From Straminergon stramineum (taxonomy: Eukaryota > Streptophyta > Bryopsida > Hypnales > Calliergonaceae), in NCBI GenBank assembly GCA_963920665.1, contig OY987267.1, positions 14,260,001-14,324,000 of the forward strand: a DNA stretch of 64,000 nt. Reading direction: 5' to 3'. The notes beneath the pieces are model-generated. The model worked only from the letters and a program-made list of their open reading frames with translations, had not been told where the DNA came from and searched no databases. Below, in pieces: positions 23,080-34,937 of this stretch. Numbering within the stretch: the first letter of the stretch is position 1; each line of letters begins with the position of its first letter. A program made the position numbers and the translations under genes.

Positions 23080-24010
23080 TTAACCCCTAAAGGACCAAGG
23101 CCATTTTTCTGTCAAAAACCACTCAAAACTGCCATTTCTACTGCGTTCATCCATAAAATCCCCAAAAAATACTTTAAGAAAATCTAACCATTGGATCTTG
23201 TACTTCACTTGTCTCAGAACATGTGGTAAAAATTTCATGAATTTTGACCGCACAGATTGAGGGATATTAGCATTCAAAGTTGGAAAAAGAAAATGTTTTG
23301 AACACTGGCCTGCAATTTCAGATGACTTTGACCACCTTTTATTGAAATTTTTTGCACTATGAACTGAGAATTTAAAATTTTTTGTGTTGAAGAATTGAGT
23401 TGATATTCTAGGAAAAAAACTTCAAGAGAAAAACTCTTGATTTTCATTCTCTAAAAAATTGTTAAGTAGAAGTAGGTCTAGGATTACATGAAAAACTAAA
23501 TCGTTAATAGCTTTGAGATGGGATGGAAACTCAATAATCCCAATGGTGGGATTGTTCTAACAAACAAACTTAACTTTGTCAAACAATTTTTTTTGAAAAA
23601 TTGTGAAAATTGCATTCAGAAATGAATCCTATAAGTTATTTTTTCAAGAAGATGCTCATATTGCCCGAAAAACAATATTGTTCATAACTTTCACATTACT
23701 TATCCAAATGCAATGAATCAAAGCTTCACATGTAGGCAAAAATATAATCTATAAGAAAAAAAAATTTTAAAATTAATTTTCAATCTTTTGTGGATTTATT
23801 TTTCTGCCCGGTGACATGAAAATTATGTTTAAGATGGCATAACTTTTGCTCCCGGGCACCAATTGAAATAAAAATTATATTCCCACGAAGCTAATCAGTT
23901 TTTCTATCTTTCGAGAAAGTTTCAAAAAGTTTGACTGAAAATCGAGGTCATAGGAACCTACCCAAAATCCATTTTGTCCCCCGAGGGGACAATGGTCCTT
24001 TAGGGGTTAA
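23080..24010. mobile_element. TTAA-flanked MITE, long type (931 bp), chain member 1
   Basis: Both ends read TTAACCCCTAAAGGACCA inward: a perfect 14-bp terminal inverted repeat plus TTAA. Relatives of the same length are at 30078-31055 and 53501-54434, and a decayed inverted one at about 35266-36060. No transposase. It shares its right TTAA with the next element. Confidence 0.85.
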
Positions 24011-24229
24011 AGAATAGATTGGTGACCATAGAAATCAACCCTTTTGGAATCGTGTGACATCATTTACTTTAAAAAAAATAAAAAATACCCATTGGAGGTC
24101 AAAGTACTATAGAAATCTCTCCTTTTCACACAAAATTCCAAAGATGAATAGTTGCAATTCTGTTCGATATAGAGAGTTTCTTTGTCTACCATTGGACACT
24201 AAACTTTCATGTCAACATTTATGAGTTAA
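24007..24229. mobile_element. TTAA-flanked MITE, short type (about 225 bp), chain member 2
   Basis: It has the body of the short family: 'GGTGACCATAGAAATC', 'GTGTGACATCAT', a run of A, 'CATTGGAGGTC', then 'CATTGGACAC' and TTAA. Copies are at 25928-26154, 31836-32070, 34134, 43237 and 57603. TTAA at 24007 is shared with the left neighbour and TTAA at 24226 with the right one. Confidence 0.8.
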
Positions 24230-24349
24230 CCCTACATGGACGGGTCCATGACCACTAATTTCAAGCCTCCCTATCCATCACTCTGTTTGTTGCCATTTTT
24301 CAACTAGATATAAAATGAAAATTTTTGTTTTTAATTTTCAAAGATGAAT

Positions 24350-24523
24350 CACTAGAAGAAAACCTTGTTGCTATCAACAAAATCTACATGACATTTTTGT
24401 TTTTTAAAATGTAAAAACATCAATTTCAATGCAAAATCTATGTTGAAATTGATGTTTTTTACGTTTAAGAAAACAGAAATGCCATATGGATTTTGTTGAA
24501 AGCTATAAGGTTTTCTTTTAGTG
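24350..24523. mobile_element. CACTA-type foldback MITE (174 bp)
   Basis: It begins CACTAGAAGAAAACC and ends GGTTTTCTTTTAGTG, with AAT on both sides (24347-24349 and 24524-24526). CACTA ends with a 3-bp duplication are the hallmark of CACTA elements. The two arms (24350-24429 and 24443-24523) pair along almost their whole length with a 13-nt loop. Confidence 0.75.
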
Positions 24524-25039
24524 AATTCATATCTCTAATACAAGTCATACAAATTTCAAATTTTTTTTGGGAAAATTTCAAATTACTATGAATTTGTTAA
24601 AAAAAACTGAAAAAAATTCATATCGAATATCGAATATATTCAAAAAATACGAAATTTTCTATGTAGATGTATATTATAGTTTGTAACATCATGGCATCAA
24701 CCAAAGTCACCTTGTCACTCTAGAATTAGAAAATCAACAAACCATAGTTGGTTAGTTATAGGCCAAAAATTCATATTGCTATAAAATATTGAAAATTTAT
24801 GAATTTTTCAAGATTTTTGATTGGAGTAGAAACTAAACTTTGTTAAATTTATTTCATAGGTTAGTCTCAAAATCAAAGAGCATCATTTTTATAGCTAAAA
24901 TTCACATCAAGAGTAAATAATAAGAAATAGCCAAAATACATTGCAAGGGTGATCCATGGATTAGAGATCTTTTTCTTTAGAAAAAAAATAATACCATAAT
25001 GAGGGAATTTGGTTTACTATTAATTGAAAATGTACTCAA

Positions 25040-25816
25040 GGGTGATTGCAAGAAACACTTATCCTATTTTTTGTCTTCTTGCCCATGGACAAGTGATTTT
25101 TTGCTCATAACTTTCACAATGTTTGTCTGTTTGCTGTGAAATTTGGAATGAAGTTAGGAATTAAGGCAGGAATGAAGGTACGTGTAGTAGTTGAAAACAT
25201 TGAGATTTTTTTCAAATTTTTCAAAATTAGTTTACTATTTTAAAACTACCCTTGATTAGATGTTTATTTTGGCCATTTTGGAGGTTTATAGTCCTATTTT
25301 TGACCCAAAAATGAAAATTCAAAGCCACAAATTGTACATGTTGGAGGTCTACTAACATTATAGGGACTAAAAATGAGTTTTTATGAAAATAAAAACATGT
25401 CGATTGCACTATTGCACATATAAGGTCAAAGTGACCTTCCTTTGCACAAAGGCTACAAAGAAGGAAAAAATTTCCTACATAAATTTTTTGTTGCAATGCG
25501 AGCGCAATCTTCTCTAACGAAATGGCTTTTTATATGGAATTTTTTGAATTTTTTTGAATTTTAAAAAAATGAATAGGTGCTTAGACCCCTACTTTGCTAT
25601 TTTTTGCTCCTAGTGGCTTATGTAGTACCCTGCAATAGTCCATAGTATTGCATAGTACTAAATCAAAGGTACAAATTTGTTGGTGCCTTGAATTGACCTT
25701 TTAGAATTGCTTGTGCGCTATTGACACAAAGTATTGATAATTCTACATAATACTATCAATCCTATGGCAAAAACTGTGTTTTGCTTCAAAAACATGAAGT
25801 GTTTCTTATAATTCCC
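25040..25816. mobile_element. MITE family A copy 2
   Basis: It begins GGGTGATTGCAAGAAACACTT and ends AAGTGTTTCTTATAATTCC. The interior is close to the 13512 and 21429 copies ('GTCCTATTTTTTGTCTTCTTG' type start, 'GACAAGTG.TTTTTTGCTCAT'). It interrupts the TTAA element whose uninterrupted relative is at 26411-27622. Confidence 0.7.
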
Positions 25817-25927
25817 CCTTAGGTACCTTCAACCCAAAAATTAGATGAAAAAACATTTTTTTCCCATCCTATAGTCTTAGGTGAAGTCATCTATTAGACA
25901 CTTAGTATCTATGACAACATTAAAGGG

Positions 25928-26154
25928 TTAAAAGATGCCCTAGTTATTTTTCAATGGATGAACGATAGAGAATCTTTCTATGCAAGACAAAAGTGCAATT
26001 ATTCATCCTTGGAATTTTGTGTGAAAAATAAAGGTCTTGTATAGTAATTTGATTTCCAATAAAAGCTTTTGAACTTTTTTTAGACCAATGATTCACATGA
26101 TACCCAAAAGGATGATTGATTTCTACAGTCACCAACCTAACTTTAAAGGTTTAA
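25928..26154. mobile_element. TTAA-flanked MITE, short type inverted, chain member 4
   Basis: Read on the minus strand it shows the short-family order: TTAAACCTTTAAAG, 'GGTTGGTGACTGTAGAAATC', 'ATCCTTTTGGG', 'CACAAAATTCCAAGGATGAA', then TTAA at 25928, shared with the left neighbour. Confidence 0.7.
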
Positions 26155-26410
26155 ACTCAAGTAATTTGTTTTCTTAAATAGGTGAAAAGATACTCTACTT
26201 TGGCTTCAGTGCATGTAGTACTCACCCCACACCCAATGCCAATCCAAAACATATACCTTAATCTAGAAAGATGTTGGCCTAATAGGTTTATGACCAGGGT
26301 AGTCACTCAAAAATGATTTGATTATTGGACCAATACATGCATTCTTCATTTCTATAGTAATTTGTGAAGCCATCCATCGGACACTTCTAGGCAACCACAT
26401 TGTTATAGGG
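26155..26410. repeat. short TTAA-family relic
   Basis: 26290-26410 matches 34938-35096 ('CAAAAATGATTTGATTATTGG', 'GAAGCCATCCATCGGACAC', ending in AGGGTTAA). Its left end is decayed. Confidence 0.5.
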
Positions 26411-27622
26411 TTAATTCTCCATTGAATGTCAAAATGTTACTTTGAACTCTCTAAAAGATGGAGCCCAATCCGTGACCATATAACAGTCAAACCTTGATAT
26501 CCTCCACTTTATACCTTTTATTTCTCCAGCAATAAAGATTAAAAAATTTTGTTTGTAATTTTTAGATTAGAAATCCCATATCTAAAATGTCATCAAAATT
26601 CTAATTTTGTGGTAAAACTTTAAATTATCCTGAATCATTGAAGTAAAATCAAAGAAAATTCATCTCAAATATAAACATGTTTCAAAAACCTTGAAATTAG
26701 AAAAATAGAAGAAAATTCTATTTTAGAACATTATAGTATGTAAAAACATGGTTATAGATCTTCAAATTCAAACTTCAAGAATACACATATTTTACGGAAT
26801 TTTTCCAAAAAAATTCAAGTAAAGTAGAAACTACACTTCAAAAGCTTCATTTTGTCATTTGTTCAAAAGCAAAAGAAATTATCTTGAATATCAAATTCAA
26901 GTTTTAATAAAAAAAACCTCAAAATATAGATTGAAGTGAAAGATGTACAATTTTTTTGATAAACTATCTTGTATAAAATTAAAAAATCTATTGACATGAC
27001 TTCAACTTCACTAAATGATGTGGATACAATATCAGTAAAGTTGCATACCCCAAATTGGATGAAAATATTCATTCTTCAAATAAAAATTTCTAACAAAAAA
27101 GTGAAGAAAATTCATATCAAACACAAAATATTCTCAAAATATTTGAAAATTTCACTATAGATATATATTATAATGTTGAACATCATGGTATAAACTAAAG
27201 TTACGGTGTCATTCTAAAATCATAAAATCAATAAATCATAGTTATAGCCCCAAAGTTCATATTGCAATAAAAAATCGAATTTGAGTATTTTTCAAATATT
27301 TACCAATTGGAATAGAAACTATACTTGATAAACTTTATTTCATTAATTGGATTCAAATACAAAAATATTATTTTTTATGTCATGAATAGTGAAGAGCAAA
27401 AAGTGGCCAATATATACTACTAGGGTGATCAATGGATTAAGTTTCTTCTTCAAAAAAATAAATATTAGTTTCACAATGAAGGAATATGTAATACTATTCA
27501 CTAAAAATGCATTCAAGCAACTTTCAAAAAAATTGGATGAAAAACTATTTTTTTCCATCCTAAAGCTCTCCTTGAAGTCATCCACAAGATACTAAACATC
27601 CTCATTAGCATTTCAAGGTTAA
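26411..27622. mobile_element. TTAA-flanked element, relative of 24226-25931 without the MITE insertion
   Basis: TTAA at 26411 and at 27619. 27110-27622 aligns with 24590-25039 plus 25817-25931, so it shows the state before the family A insertion. It contains internally repeated blocks (26760-26900 resembles 27240-27340). No believable protein. Confidence 0.5.
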
Positions 27623-28431
27623 TGTTTACTTTCTTCTTTATCTTCAATATATCTTAGAAGCTCTTCTTTAAACTTTCATCTCTAATACCATATGTCCTTT
27701 CTTCCACATTTTCTTTGTTTATAATCAATACTCACACCCACACAAAAATAATTAATATTTTATCCACCTAGCCTCCCCTTTTTTGAGATAACTATATCTT
27801 TCATGATAATTAAAACAAACAATTCTATAGATAAGAAAGAATCTCTTTCCTAATGAAGGTAAGTAGCTTCCTTGCCACTCATCTAGAATCCTTGAGGTTA
27901 TTCATGAACTTCAAATGAATTGACTATTCATGTTCATTGATCATTAAAATAGAAGATCAAAGTCTCACATTAACCAACAAATGAAATTCTCATTTCAAAT
28001 AGGTTACTTCTAGCAATGGTGTATCAAAACCTCAATTTGGAGTACACATCAAAACCACCATCCTAGCTAGTATGAAAAAGTCATAAGTCATTGCAAGATG
28101 AAAGAGTATTTTATGTTTCTAATGAAAGTCCTCACAAGGTTAGCAATAATTCCTAAGAAACATGACATGACATAACATAGATCATCAAGGACCATTGAAC
28201 ATTAATTAAGTCTTCACCAATGTTAGAATTATGTCTTCATACACATTAAAAAATAAAAAAAAGGAAGGGTTCATCACAATCAGCATGATTATAATTAATC
28301 CCCTCGTACCCCTTGAATGAACAAGTCACAACCTAGACTTCTTCTAGAGTAATCTTAGCTCTTTCTTGGTTACTATTTCTTGGTTACTATTACAAACATA
28401 AGATTATTCGGCCACCGAGGTTTGATGACCC
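27623..28431. other. spacer and 3' flank of the methyltransferase gene
   Basis: Nothing coding. A 16-bp tandem duplication (TTTCTTGGTTACTAT twice) lies at 28368-28392, close to the end of the gene. Confidence 0.4.
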
Positions 28432-31400
28432 TTACTGTGACAAAGGTTTGGTGCACTCCCAACACATGTCCATGGGTTTTCCTACAGCAAACTTCATGTA
28501 GTCTGGTGCATCGGTCGGAATGGCCTTCGAGTCTACGTAAGGTTCCCGCAATTGAGTGATTCGAAAACCTGCTTCTAGTATAAAAGACACCCATGATGAC
28601 AATGTGTATAACCGGTCGGTAAGCTTAATCTCTCGTCCAGAATTCATCTTTATTATAACCTGGACAAATTACAACAAAAACACAACTTCAGTAACTAGTC
28701 AACACGTCTGCACGGCTCGTGAATTACTAACTTGGATTCTGAACACCAACCATTCTAGAGAAAAGCCTATTCATATTGCATTGGTAGTGAAGGGATTTCA
28801 TATTGCAATTCATAAAACAGAATGACCCATTCTCACTTGAGAAAGACGCGAAGTTACTATTCTCAAGTGGGATCGGTCATTCTCTGGGATGGAACCCTAC
28901 ACCTATTCTAAAAATTTTCGCCAAGAATCTTGAAAATTACGACAGGCTTAATTTTCAAGTGTTGAAAACGTACCAAAGAAAACCCTACCAAAATAATCAA
29001 AATCTGCATCGTAACAATCTTCATTGGTGGGAGCCATGGTTATGTATTAAGTTACCTCTCGTGGCTTGCCCTCATCTGCAAAATAACGCCACCTTGTGCC
29101 ATCCTCTTTTGGCGTTATCCATATGTGTCGCAGTGGAAAAGTTGCTTTGTCATCAGCTTCCATATATTCTATCACATGTGATTCATAAATCATGAGCTTA
29201 CCACCAGGCTTCAACATCTTAAATATCTCTGCAAGTGCCTTCTTCACCTGCACGGCAGTATCAACTCTTCATATTTGTACACAAGGAATGTATTCCTCGG
29301 AGAGATAAAAAACAAAGTCTAAAGAGAACAAGCTTATAGAATGTGAGAAAAACAACAAGCCAAGAGATCTGAACAAACCTCTTCTTTGGAGAGCAAGGTG
29401 CACAATACGTACACGCAGATGGCAAGGTCGAAACCTCCTTCTTGGGCTTCAGGAATAGAGCTCCAATTCGTTGCAGATGCTACTGCAAACTTGACTTTTC
29501 CAGATACTCTTTCGACGCAATAATTAATGGGTGACAATTAGTCCAAAATTCAAACGACAAAACACCGAGGTAGAGAAATCGATGCATTGAGCTGAAATTC
29601 AGGATTCACGTAATAAGCATACAATTTAAGTATAAAAAACCGTTTTATCCTGAGGTTTTAAATTTCCATGCAAGTAATGTGAATTCAATTCCGTTCTTAA
29701 TTTCCTCATAAGTTCACTCCCTCCAGCAAGAATAATAGGCAATACTTACTGGTCATTGCTATGGAGGAACTTGTCTACTTCCGTCTTTGCCCCCTCCAAC
29801 ATGTTCTTGGATGCATCAAATGCAAGCACACTACTTGCACCTGAACGTAAGAGAATGACACAAATTGTTGTCAAGAACGTTCATAAGAATGTTGCGGTGT
29901 ATCCACGCAAAATGAGGATTTAAAAGTCTAGGGAACAAAAGCTTCACACACGGTCAGCCAGAACTTGGAAAACCACAAAATTGCAAAGTGCCCCACTCTA
30001 GAAAGAAAGAACCAAATCAAATCCAAGTCAAATTTTTTGTAACCTAACTACACCAAATCACAACACATGACACCTACTTAGTTCCTAAAGTCCCAAGGCC
30101 TTTCTTTCATCAAAAACTGCTTGAAACTACCATTTCTAATGCAAAGGGCCAAAAAACTGCTTGAAACTACCATTTCTAGTGCAAAGGGCAAAAAAGAGTT
30201 TAAATGGCATTTTTTTGCATATCTAACTATGGGACCTTGCAATAGACTAGTATGAGAGTGTGTGGAAGAAATTTCAGAAACTTTGAACCACAAAGATTGC
30301 AAGATAAATACATTAAGTGTGAAGAAAACATGATTTTTTGGCACCATGGCAAACTAGCTTATGAGGCTTTGGAACCCTCTTAACTGAAAAAAATTTCACT
30401 ACATATTTTGAATTTAATATTCTTTATCATAAAGAATTGAACTGAGAGTCTATGGAAAAATAAAAAATAAAAAAATAAAGTAATTTTCATTCTTTAAAAA
30501 GTTGATTAGTAGAAGCAAGTACGAGAGAGAGGGGGAAAAACAAAATCATTAATAGCTCTACGATGAAATTAGAACACACTAATTTCAATAGTGAGATTGT
30601 TCTAATAATCAAAGTTACCCTTGTAAAACTATTTGTTTGGAAAAAATGTGAAAATTGAGCTCCAAAAAGAATCCTACATGATATTTTTCCAAAAGATGCT
30701 ATGATTGCTTGCAGAACAAGATGCTTTATAACTTCCACATCACAAATCCAAATGGAATGAATCAAATCTTTCCATCTAGACAAAAATACAATCTATGAGA
30801 AGCAAATTTAAAATTTTCTTATTTTCAAGTTTTTGAGGATTTCTTTTGTTGCCCGACAAGTTGAATTGTGGGTTCATTATGGTCAAACTTTCTTCTCCTA
30901 TGCACCAATTGAAAGAAAAATTATATTCCCCAAAAGTTAATAAGTCTTTCTATCTTAAAAAAAATTTGAAAAAAATTGCCAAAAGTTTTGTTCATAGAAA
31001 CGTACCCAAAATCCATTTTCTCCACTGGAGGGATTATGGGATTATATGGGGGAAATGCGACATTCCAAATCTTGCACAATCAACAATTACAAAACAACAA
31101 TCAAACAATTTAGAGTATGTGCCCCCAACAAATTGACTTTAGATCATTTACCAAAACCCTTGTACCTTCAAACCCTTATAACTTTTGCATATGACATCCA
31201 AATAATGCATTCTTTGGTGTGCTGGAATCTCCCTCCGATTTCCAACCAAAACATTTCAAAATCTAACCACTCTCACCTAAATTACACTCCGCATTTAGAA
31301 CCGCAAGTAGGTGTGCTTAATTTCCTTTGATACCCCAGCCTCACATATCAAACTAACTACACTTGCAAAGTCTGATGCCAACAGAAGCATAAGGGAACAG

Positions 31401-31651
31401 TTTCGTACAAGATAACAGTTGCAAAGCAGCAAGGAAACTGAAGCTTGCTCACCCGCTTGCAATAGTTTGATGGTATGGCGGCCCACGCCGCACCCCACGT
31501 CCACAGCCGTCCAAAGTGCACCATCCCCCTGCTCCTGCGCAAATGTCTTGATCAACGAATCCAAAAATGGCCCCAGGCAGAAATCCACTGTCCACGTCCC
31601 CGAGTTGAAGTCCGAGGCGATCGAGTCATACTGAGACGATGCAGCAGCCAT
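28432..31651 (-). CDS. class I SAM-dependent methyltransferase (five exons, 279 aa)
   Basis: Exons, in gene order: 31651-31453, 29840-29750, 29508-29379, 29247-29056 and 28659-28432. All junctions are GT/AG and keep one frame (840 bp in total). The protein has the Rossmann-fold methyltransferase order. Motif I is 'AVDVGCGVGRHT' (residues 49-60, the SAM-binding glycine loop), then 'VLAFDASKNM' with Asp75 as the likely ribose-binding acid, then 'FDLAICVYVLCTLL' (motif II region) and 'LKPGGKLMIYE' (about 152-162). The C-terminal third (exons 4-5, with 'HIWITPKEDGTRWRYF') likely shapes the substrate pocket. The substrate cannot be told; Methyltransf_11/25-type enzymes act on small molecules. No transit peptide is obvious. 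The start is the ATG at 31651; an upstream non-ATG extension is not needed. Intron 1 (1.6 kb) holds a 0.98-kb transposable element. Confidence 0.9.
30078..31055. mobile_element. TTAA-family MITE inside intron 1 of the methyltransferase
   Basis: A decayed relative of 23080-24010. It starts TTAGTTCCTAAAGTCCCAAG, keeps the same interior order ('GAAACTACCATTTCTA', 'AACCACAAAGATTGCAAGAT', 'CACCAATTGAAAGAAAAATT') and ends GGGATTATATGGGGG. It is about 40 bp longer than its relative because of a 40-bp tandem duplication (30111-30150 and 30151-30190). Confidence 0.65.
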
Positions 31652-31835
31652 TGTGCGGAGCGAAAAATTCGGTTTCAAGCGCACCTCCAGGTCGACTAGC
31701 TACCTCTCTTGAAGATAGATCAACTAGACTTAGGCCCTAACTTTCAATTGAATTTGCATTGTCTCTTAGAAGATGTAAGTTAGGAAGGCCCACTGCATCT
31801 CAATTAAAAAATCTCACCACACCAAGTCTGCTAAC

Positions 31836-32070
31836 TTAAACCCTAGAAAGACGGGCTGGTCACTATACTTTCTGGTACAGTGTGAATCATTTGCTTAAAA
31901 AAAACCCAAGAAAAACCCAAGAGCACTAATTGGAGGTCAAACTACTGTGCAAGACTTCCCCTTTTCACATAAAATTTCAAAGATGAACATTTGCACTTCT
32001 TCCTAATATAGAAGGATTTAGTCTATCATTCATTAGACACTTTGGGTCTATGGCATCTCTCTAAGTTTAA
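31836..32070. mobile_element. TTAA-flanked MITE, short type (235 bp)
   Basis: TTAAACCCTAGAAAGACGGG at the left and TTAA at 32067. The body has 'GGCTGGTCACTAT', 'ATTGGAGGTCAAACTACT', 'TTTCAAAGATGAAC' and 'CATTAGACAC'. It lies about 185 bp upstream of the methyltransferase start. Confidence 0.7.
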
Positions 32071-33015
32071 TTGTTTGTTTGCAAAGGCATGTGAAGCATC
32101 TGTCTTAGAAGACTATGAATGGCTTTTTGGTTTTGTTTGTTATAGTATAGTCTTGGAATGTAATGGTGGTTTAGGAGATCCCCTCCGGTGGAAGGAAGCC
32201 CCATATCCAAAAGTAGCTAATGGATGACCTTCCTAAGAAGGCTTATAGTACTAAGATAGTGGAGTATGATGTCTTTCAAGATTACTATAGAAATGAAGAT
32301 CCTAGCTATTGGTCCAAAAATTGGATCAATTTTGGCAAAGTAACTTAGGGATAGGTCTCATCTTTTGAGGGTGGCAATAAAATGTAAGTTTGTACTAAGG
32401 TAAACCAATCCATCACAAGCAAAAGACCTATTATGAATACCTAGAAATGACCCATTATAGTCTTGCATCAATCCATGACAAATTTTTTTCAATAAATGAA
32501 ATTTGGAGGTATACATGATTACATTTAGTTAGTGTCCACAATTTTTGTCTTGAATGATGGTGATGGAGAGATTAGTGATTGAAATAGGAACTTCTCCCTC
32601 TTGAATGTAAATTCATCACAAGAAGTGACTTTTTAAGGCCTTCATGTTGTAGGCATGTCAAGAAATATTGTGATAGACTACTTTAGGTGAGTAAGATGAC
32701 TACTATATATACACTTTTTGTTGCTTTTGGGGAAGTCTAGAGATTCTTTAGGGCTAATTGGGCAGCACACTTTAGAAATCATAACAAATTCATTCTTTTT
32801 TGTTAACATAATTCTTAACAAAAATAAATAAAAATAAATTGCTCTACCCAATTGCTTCTCACATTTGTCTTTACGTAAAATTTCTTTTTTTTTAAAACTC
32901 AGCAATGCCAATAAGGCAAATCAATTAGTCATTTTGCTTGTCATAAGTTCATATACCTTACCAGATATTTGTACTTGACCAAGAGTGGTGAACTTTGTGA
33001 AGCGAGTAAAGTAGC
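32071..33015. other. spacer, no gene
   Basis: No coding texture, RNA gene or clear element boundary. The open frames at 32042-32227 and 32678-32911 are not believable. Confidence 0.4.
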
Positions 33016-33954
33016 TTAACCCCTCATCGCCGAAGGGGATGAAAAGTGTCCTCACATTGTCTGGTAGTCAAATTCAAAGTGTTGTTATTTTTGTATCCAA
33101 TGTCTGAATTCAATCAAACTTCTTGGAAAAGTTGCGCATATTAGTCTAGTTTTACTGGTAAAAATTTCAGATCAATCTAAGATGTACTGAGTTTTTGAGA
33201 GCCCTTCAAAGTTCACAAGTTCAATTTGAGCTCACCACATTACATTCTGATGGCTGCAACTTTGGGGGCTTGTAACTTTTTCATAAAATGTTTGTTTTCA
33301 ATAAAAATTTGTTGGGTTTTGTTCATCTTAAGGTCCAGTTATTGTGGCAAGATTTTCATGTCAATCTAAGTTGTTTTGAATGTGTGGGAGTAATTTGAAG
33401 TTCAAAATGCAAACATTTTTGCATTGCAGTGAACTTCCACAGCTTGTAACTTCTTCATACATGGTCTACTTTCAATCATTTTTGTTGGAAAGTTTTACAT
33501 ACTAGTCTAGTTTGTGTGGTTAAAATTTTATATCAACCCAAGAGGTAATGAGTGATTTTTTGCTACTTTTTTCACTGTTTTTTGACATTTCAAAACAATT
33601 TTGCAAACACAATGAGTAAATTGAATGATATTTTTTTCACCAAAGTGTTTTTCTTTTGGTATTGAATCACTTTGCAGTTAAAAGTTTTTTCATTTGAGTA
33701 GGTTTAGAAATCGAATTTCACCTCCAAATGTGTTTTTCTGAAAATTTCAGCATCTTTTTTCAAGACTAAAACATTATAATCTTTCAATCTATACAGTCAA
33801 ATTGGACCCCAAATTTGTTTCACACCATTTGCAACATGTACACTACAAGATTGTATGGTTGAGATTTTCATACTTCACTGAAATTTAGACCTATAGCACT
33901 TGAAAAGCAAAGATGCTTTTACACATGTTTGGACTTTGGGCGATGAGGGGTTAA
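33016..33954. mobile_element. TTAA-flanked MITE with perfect ends (939 bp)
   Basis: Both ends read TTAACCCCTCATCGCC inward: a 12-bp perfect inverted repeat plus TTAA. The interior has no similarity that I can see to the other TTAA families, so it is a separate family. No coding content. Confidence 0.8.
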
Positions 33955-34133
33955 ATATTTGGTCCAACTTCTGATTTCTTGTGACCGAAAAAGCATTATT
34001 ATTGTTATTATTATTTATAAAAAATATTCTCTGCTAGGGATTTGCTCCCCTAGTTCGATGTGTTTTTTCCCCTTTCAATGGAATCAACCCATTTGCTCAC
34101 AAAACACCCAAAGAAACCCATTAATAATTGCCT

Positions 34134-34247
34134 TTAACCATAAACGTCAGGTTGGTGACAGTGGAAATCATCCCTTTTGGAAACGTGTGACATCATCTAC
34201 TTTAGAAAAAATTTAAAAAAGTTTAAAAAAATACTCATTGGAGGTCA
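34134..34247. mobile_element. truncated short TTAA-family MITE
   Basis: It starts TTAACCATAAACGTCAGG, continues 'GTTGGTGACAGTGGAAATC' and 'GTGTGACATCATCTAC', and stops after 'ATTGGAGGTCA'. The right half is missing. Confidence 0.55.
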
Positions 34248-34937
34248 CTCCAGGATGAACTTATTTTTAATGGGTGGCACAATTGAATTGCACAGACGAT
34301 CAGTACTGTAGGGCATGCAATATTTGGGCAAGCAATATTTTAGCCTGTATTTCAGTAGAGAGAATTGTTTTCCTTTCCTAAAAGGGTGGAAAAGAGAACC
34401 TTCGAAAAGGTGCACGTGGGAAGACTTGCACAACAGTGAAGCAGATTCTCACAAGCCGTATACTGAGGTAAATGAGGTACGGTAGTCTGCTCTCCAAGCG
34501 ATCTTTGAAGAGCTGATTGCATTTGGGGGGAAGCTATAAACCCCTTAAATCAATTCCCAGGAATTTTTTGTAGGAAGGGAAGGGGAATTGGCATCGAACC
34601 CAAGTTGTTTTATATTTTTTGGACCTTTGTGGAATTAGTTACGAATTTTTGAAGTTGAAACGTAGGGGGCACGAAAAGCAACCACGCAACTTGGAATGTA
34701 CATTATTGGGACAATGAAGAAAGCAAAAAGTACTTTTGGGTTAGTGGTTGCTTTTAGAGTAGGGGCGCTTTTAGAGCACCCTACCATTATGGACCCTACC
34801 TTGAAGGGTGATACAAGGTTTCAGTAGCTACTTCAAATTTGTTATTGTGTAGTAGCACTTAGAAAATGGGTGTTGTATGATTTTTCTAGGTTTTGGAAGA
34901 AATCATTATTCCAGAATTAGTTGTAATTTGGTTGTAC
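34248..34937. other. spacer, no gene
   Basis: 34250-34560 is slightly richer in GC but has no open frame of interest. 34555-34660 ('GAATTGGCATCGAACCCAAG', 'GGAATTAGTTACGAATTTTTG') recurs at 36840-36960, so both belong to one unclassified repeat. Confidence 0.4.

Larger units (their letters stand above)
24226..25931. mobile_element. TTAA-flanked element, chain member 3, with two nested MITEs
   Basis: It begins TTAACCCTACATGG and ends CATTAAAGGGTTAA. Its 24590-25039 and 25817-25931 portions are a diverged copy of 27110-27622, which lacks the family A insertion. A CACTA-type foldback (24350-24523) and a family A MITE (25040-25816) are nested inside. Confidence 0.65.

Noticed and set aside
24350..24523. 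The foldback as a MIRNA gene
   Set aside because: CACTA ends and a 3-bp duplication explain it as a transposon, although it may still yield small RNAs.
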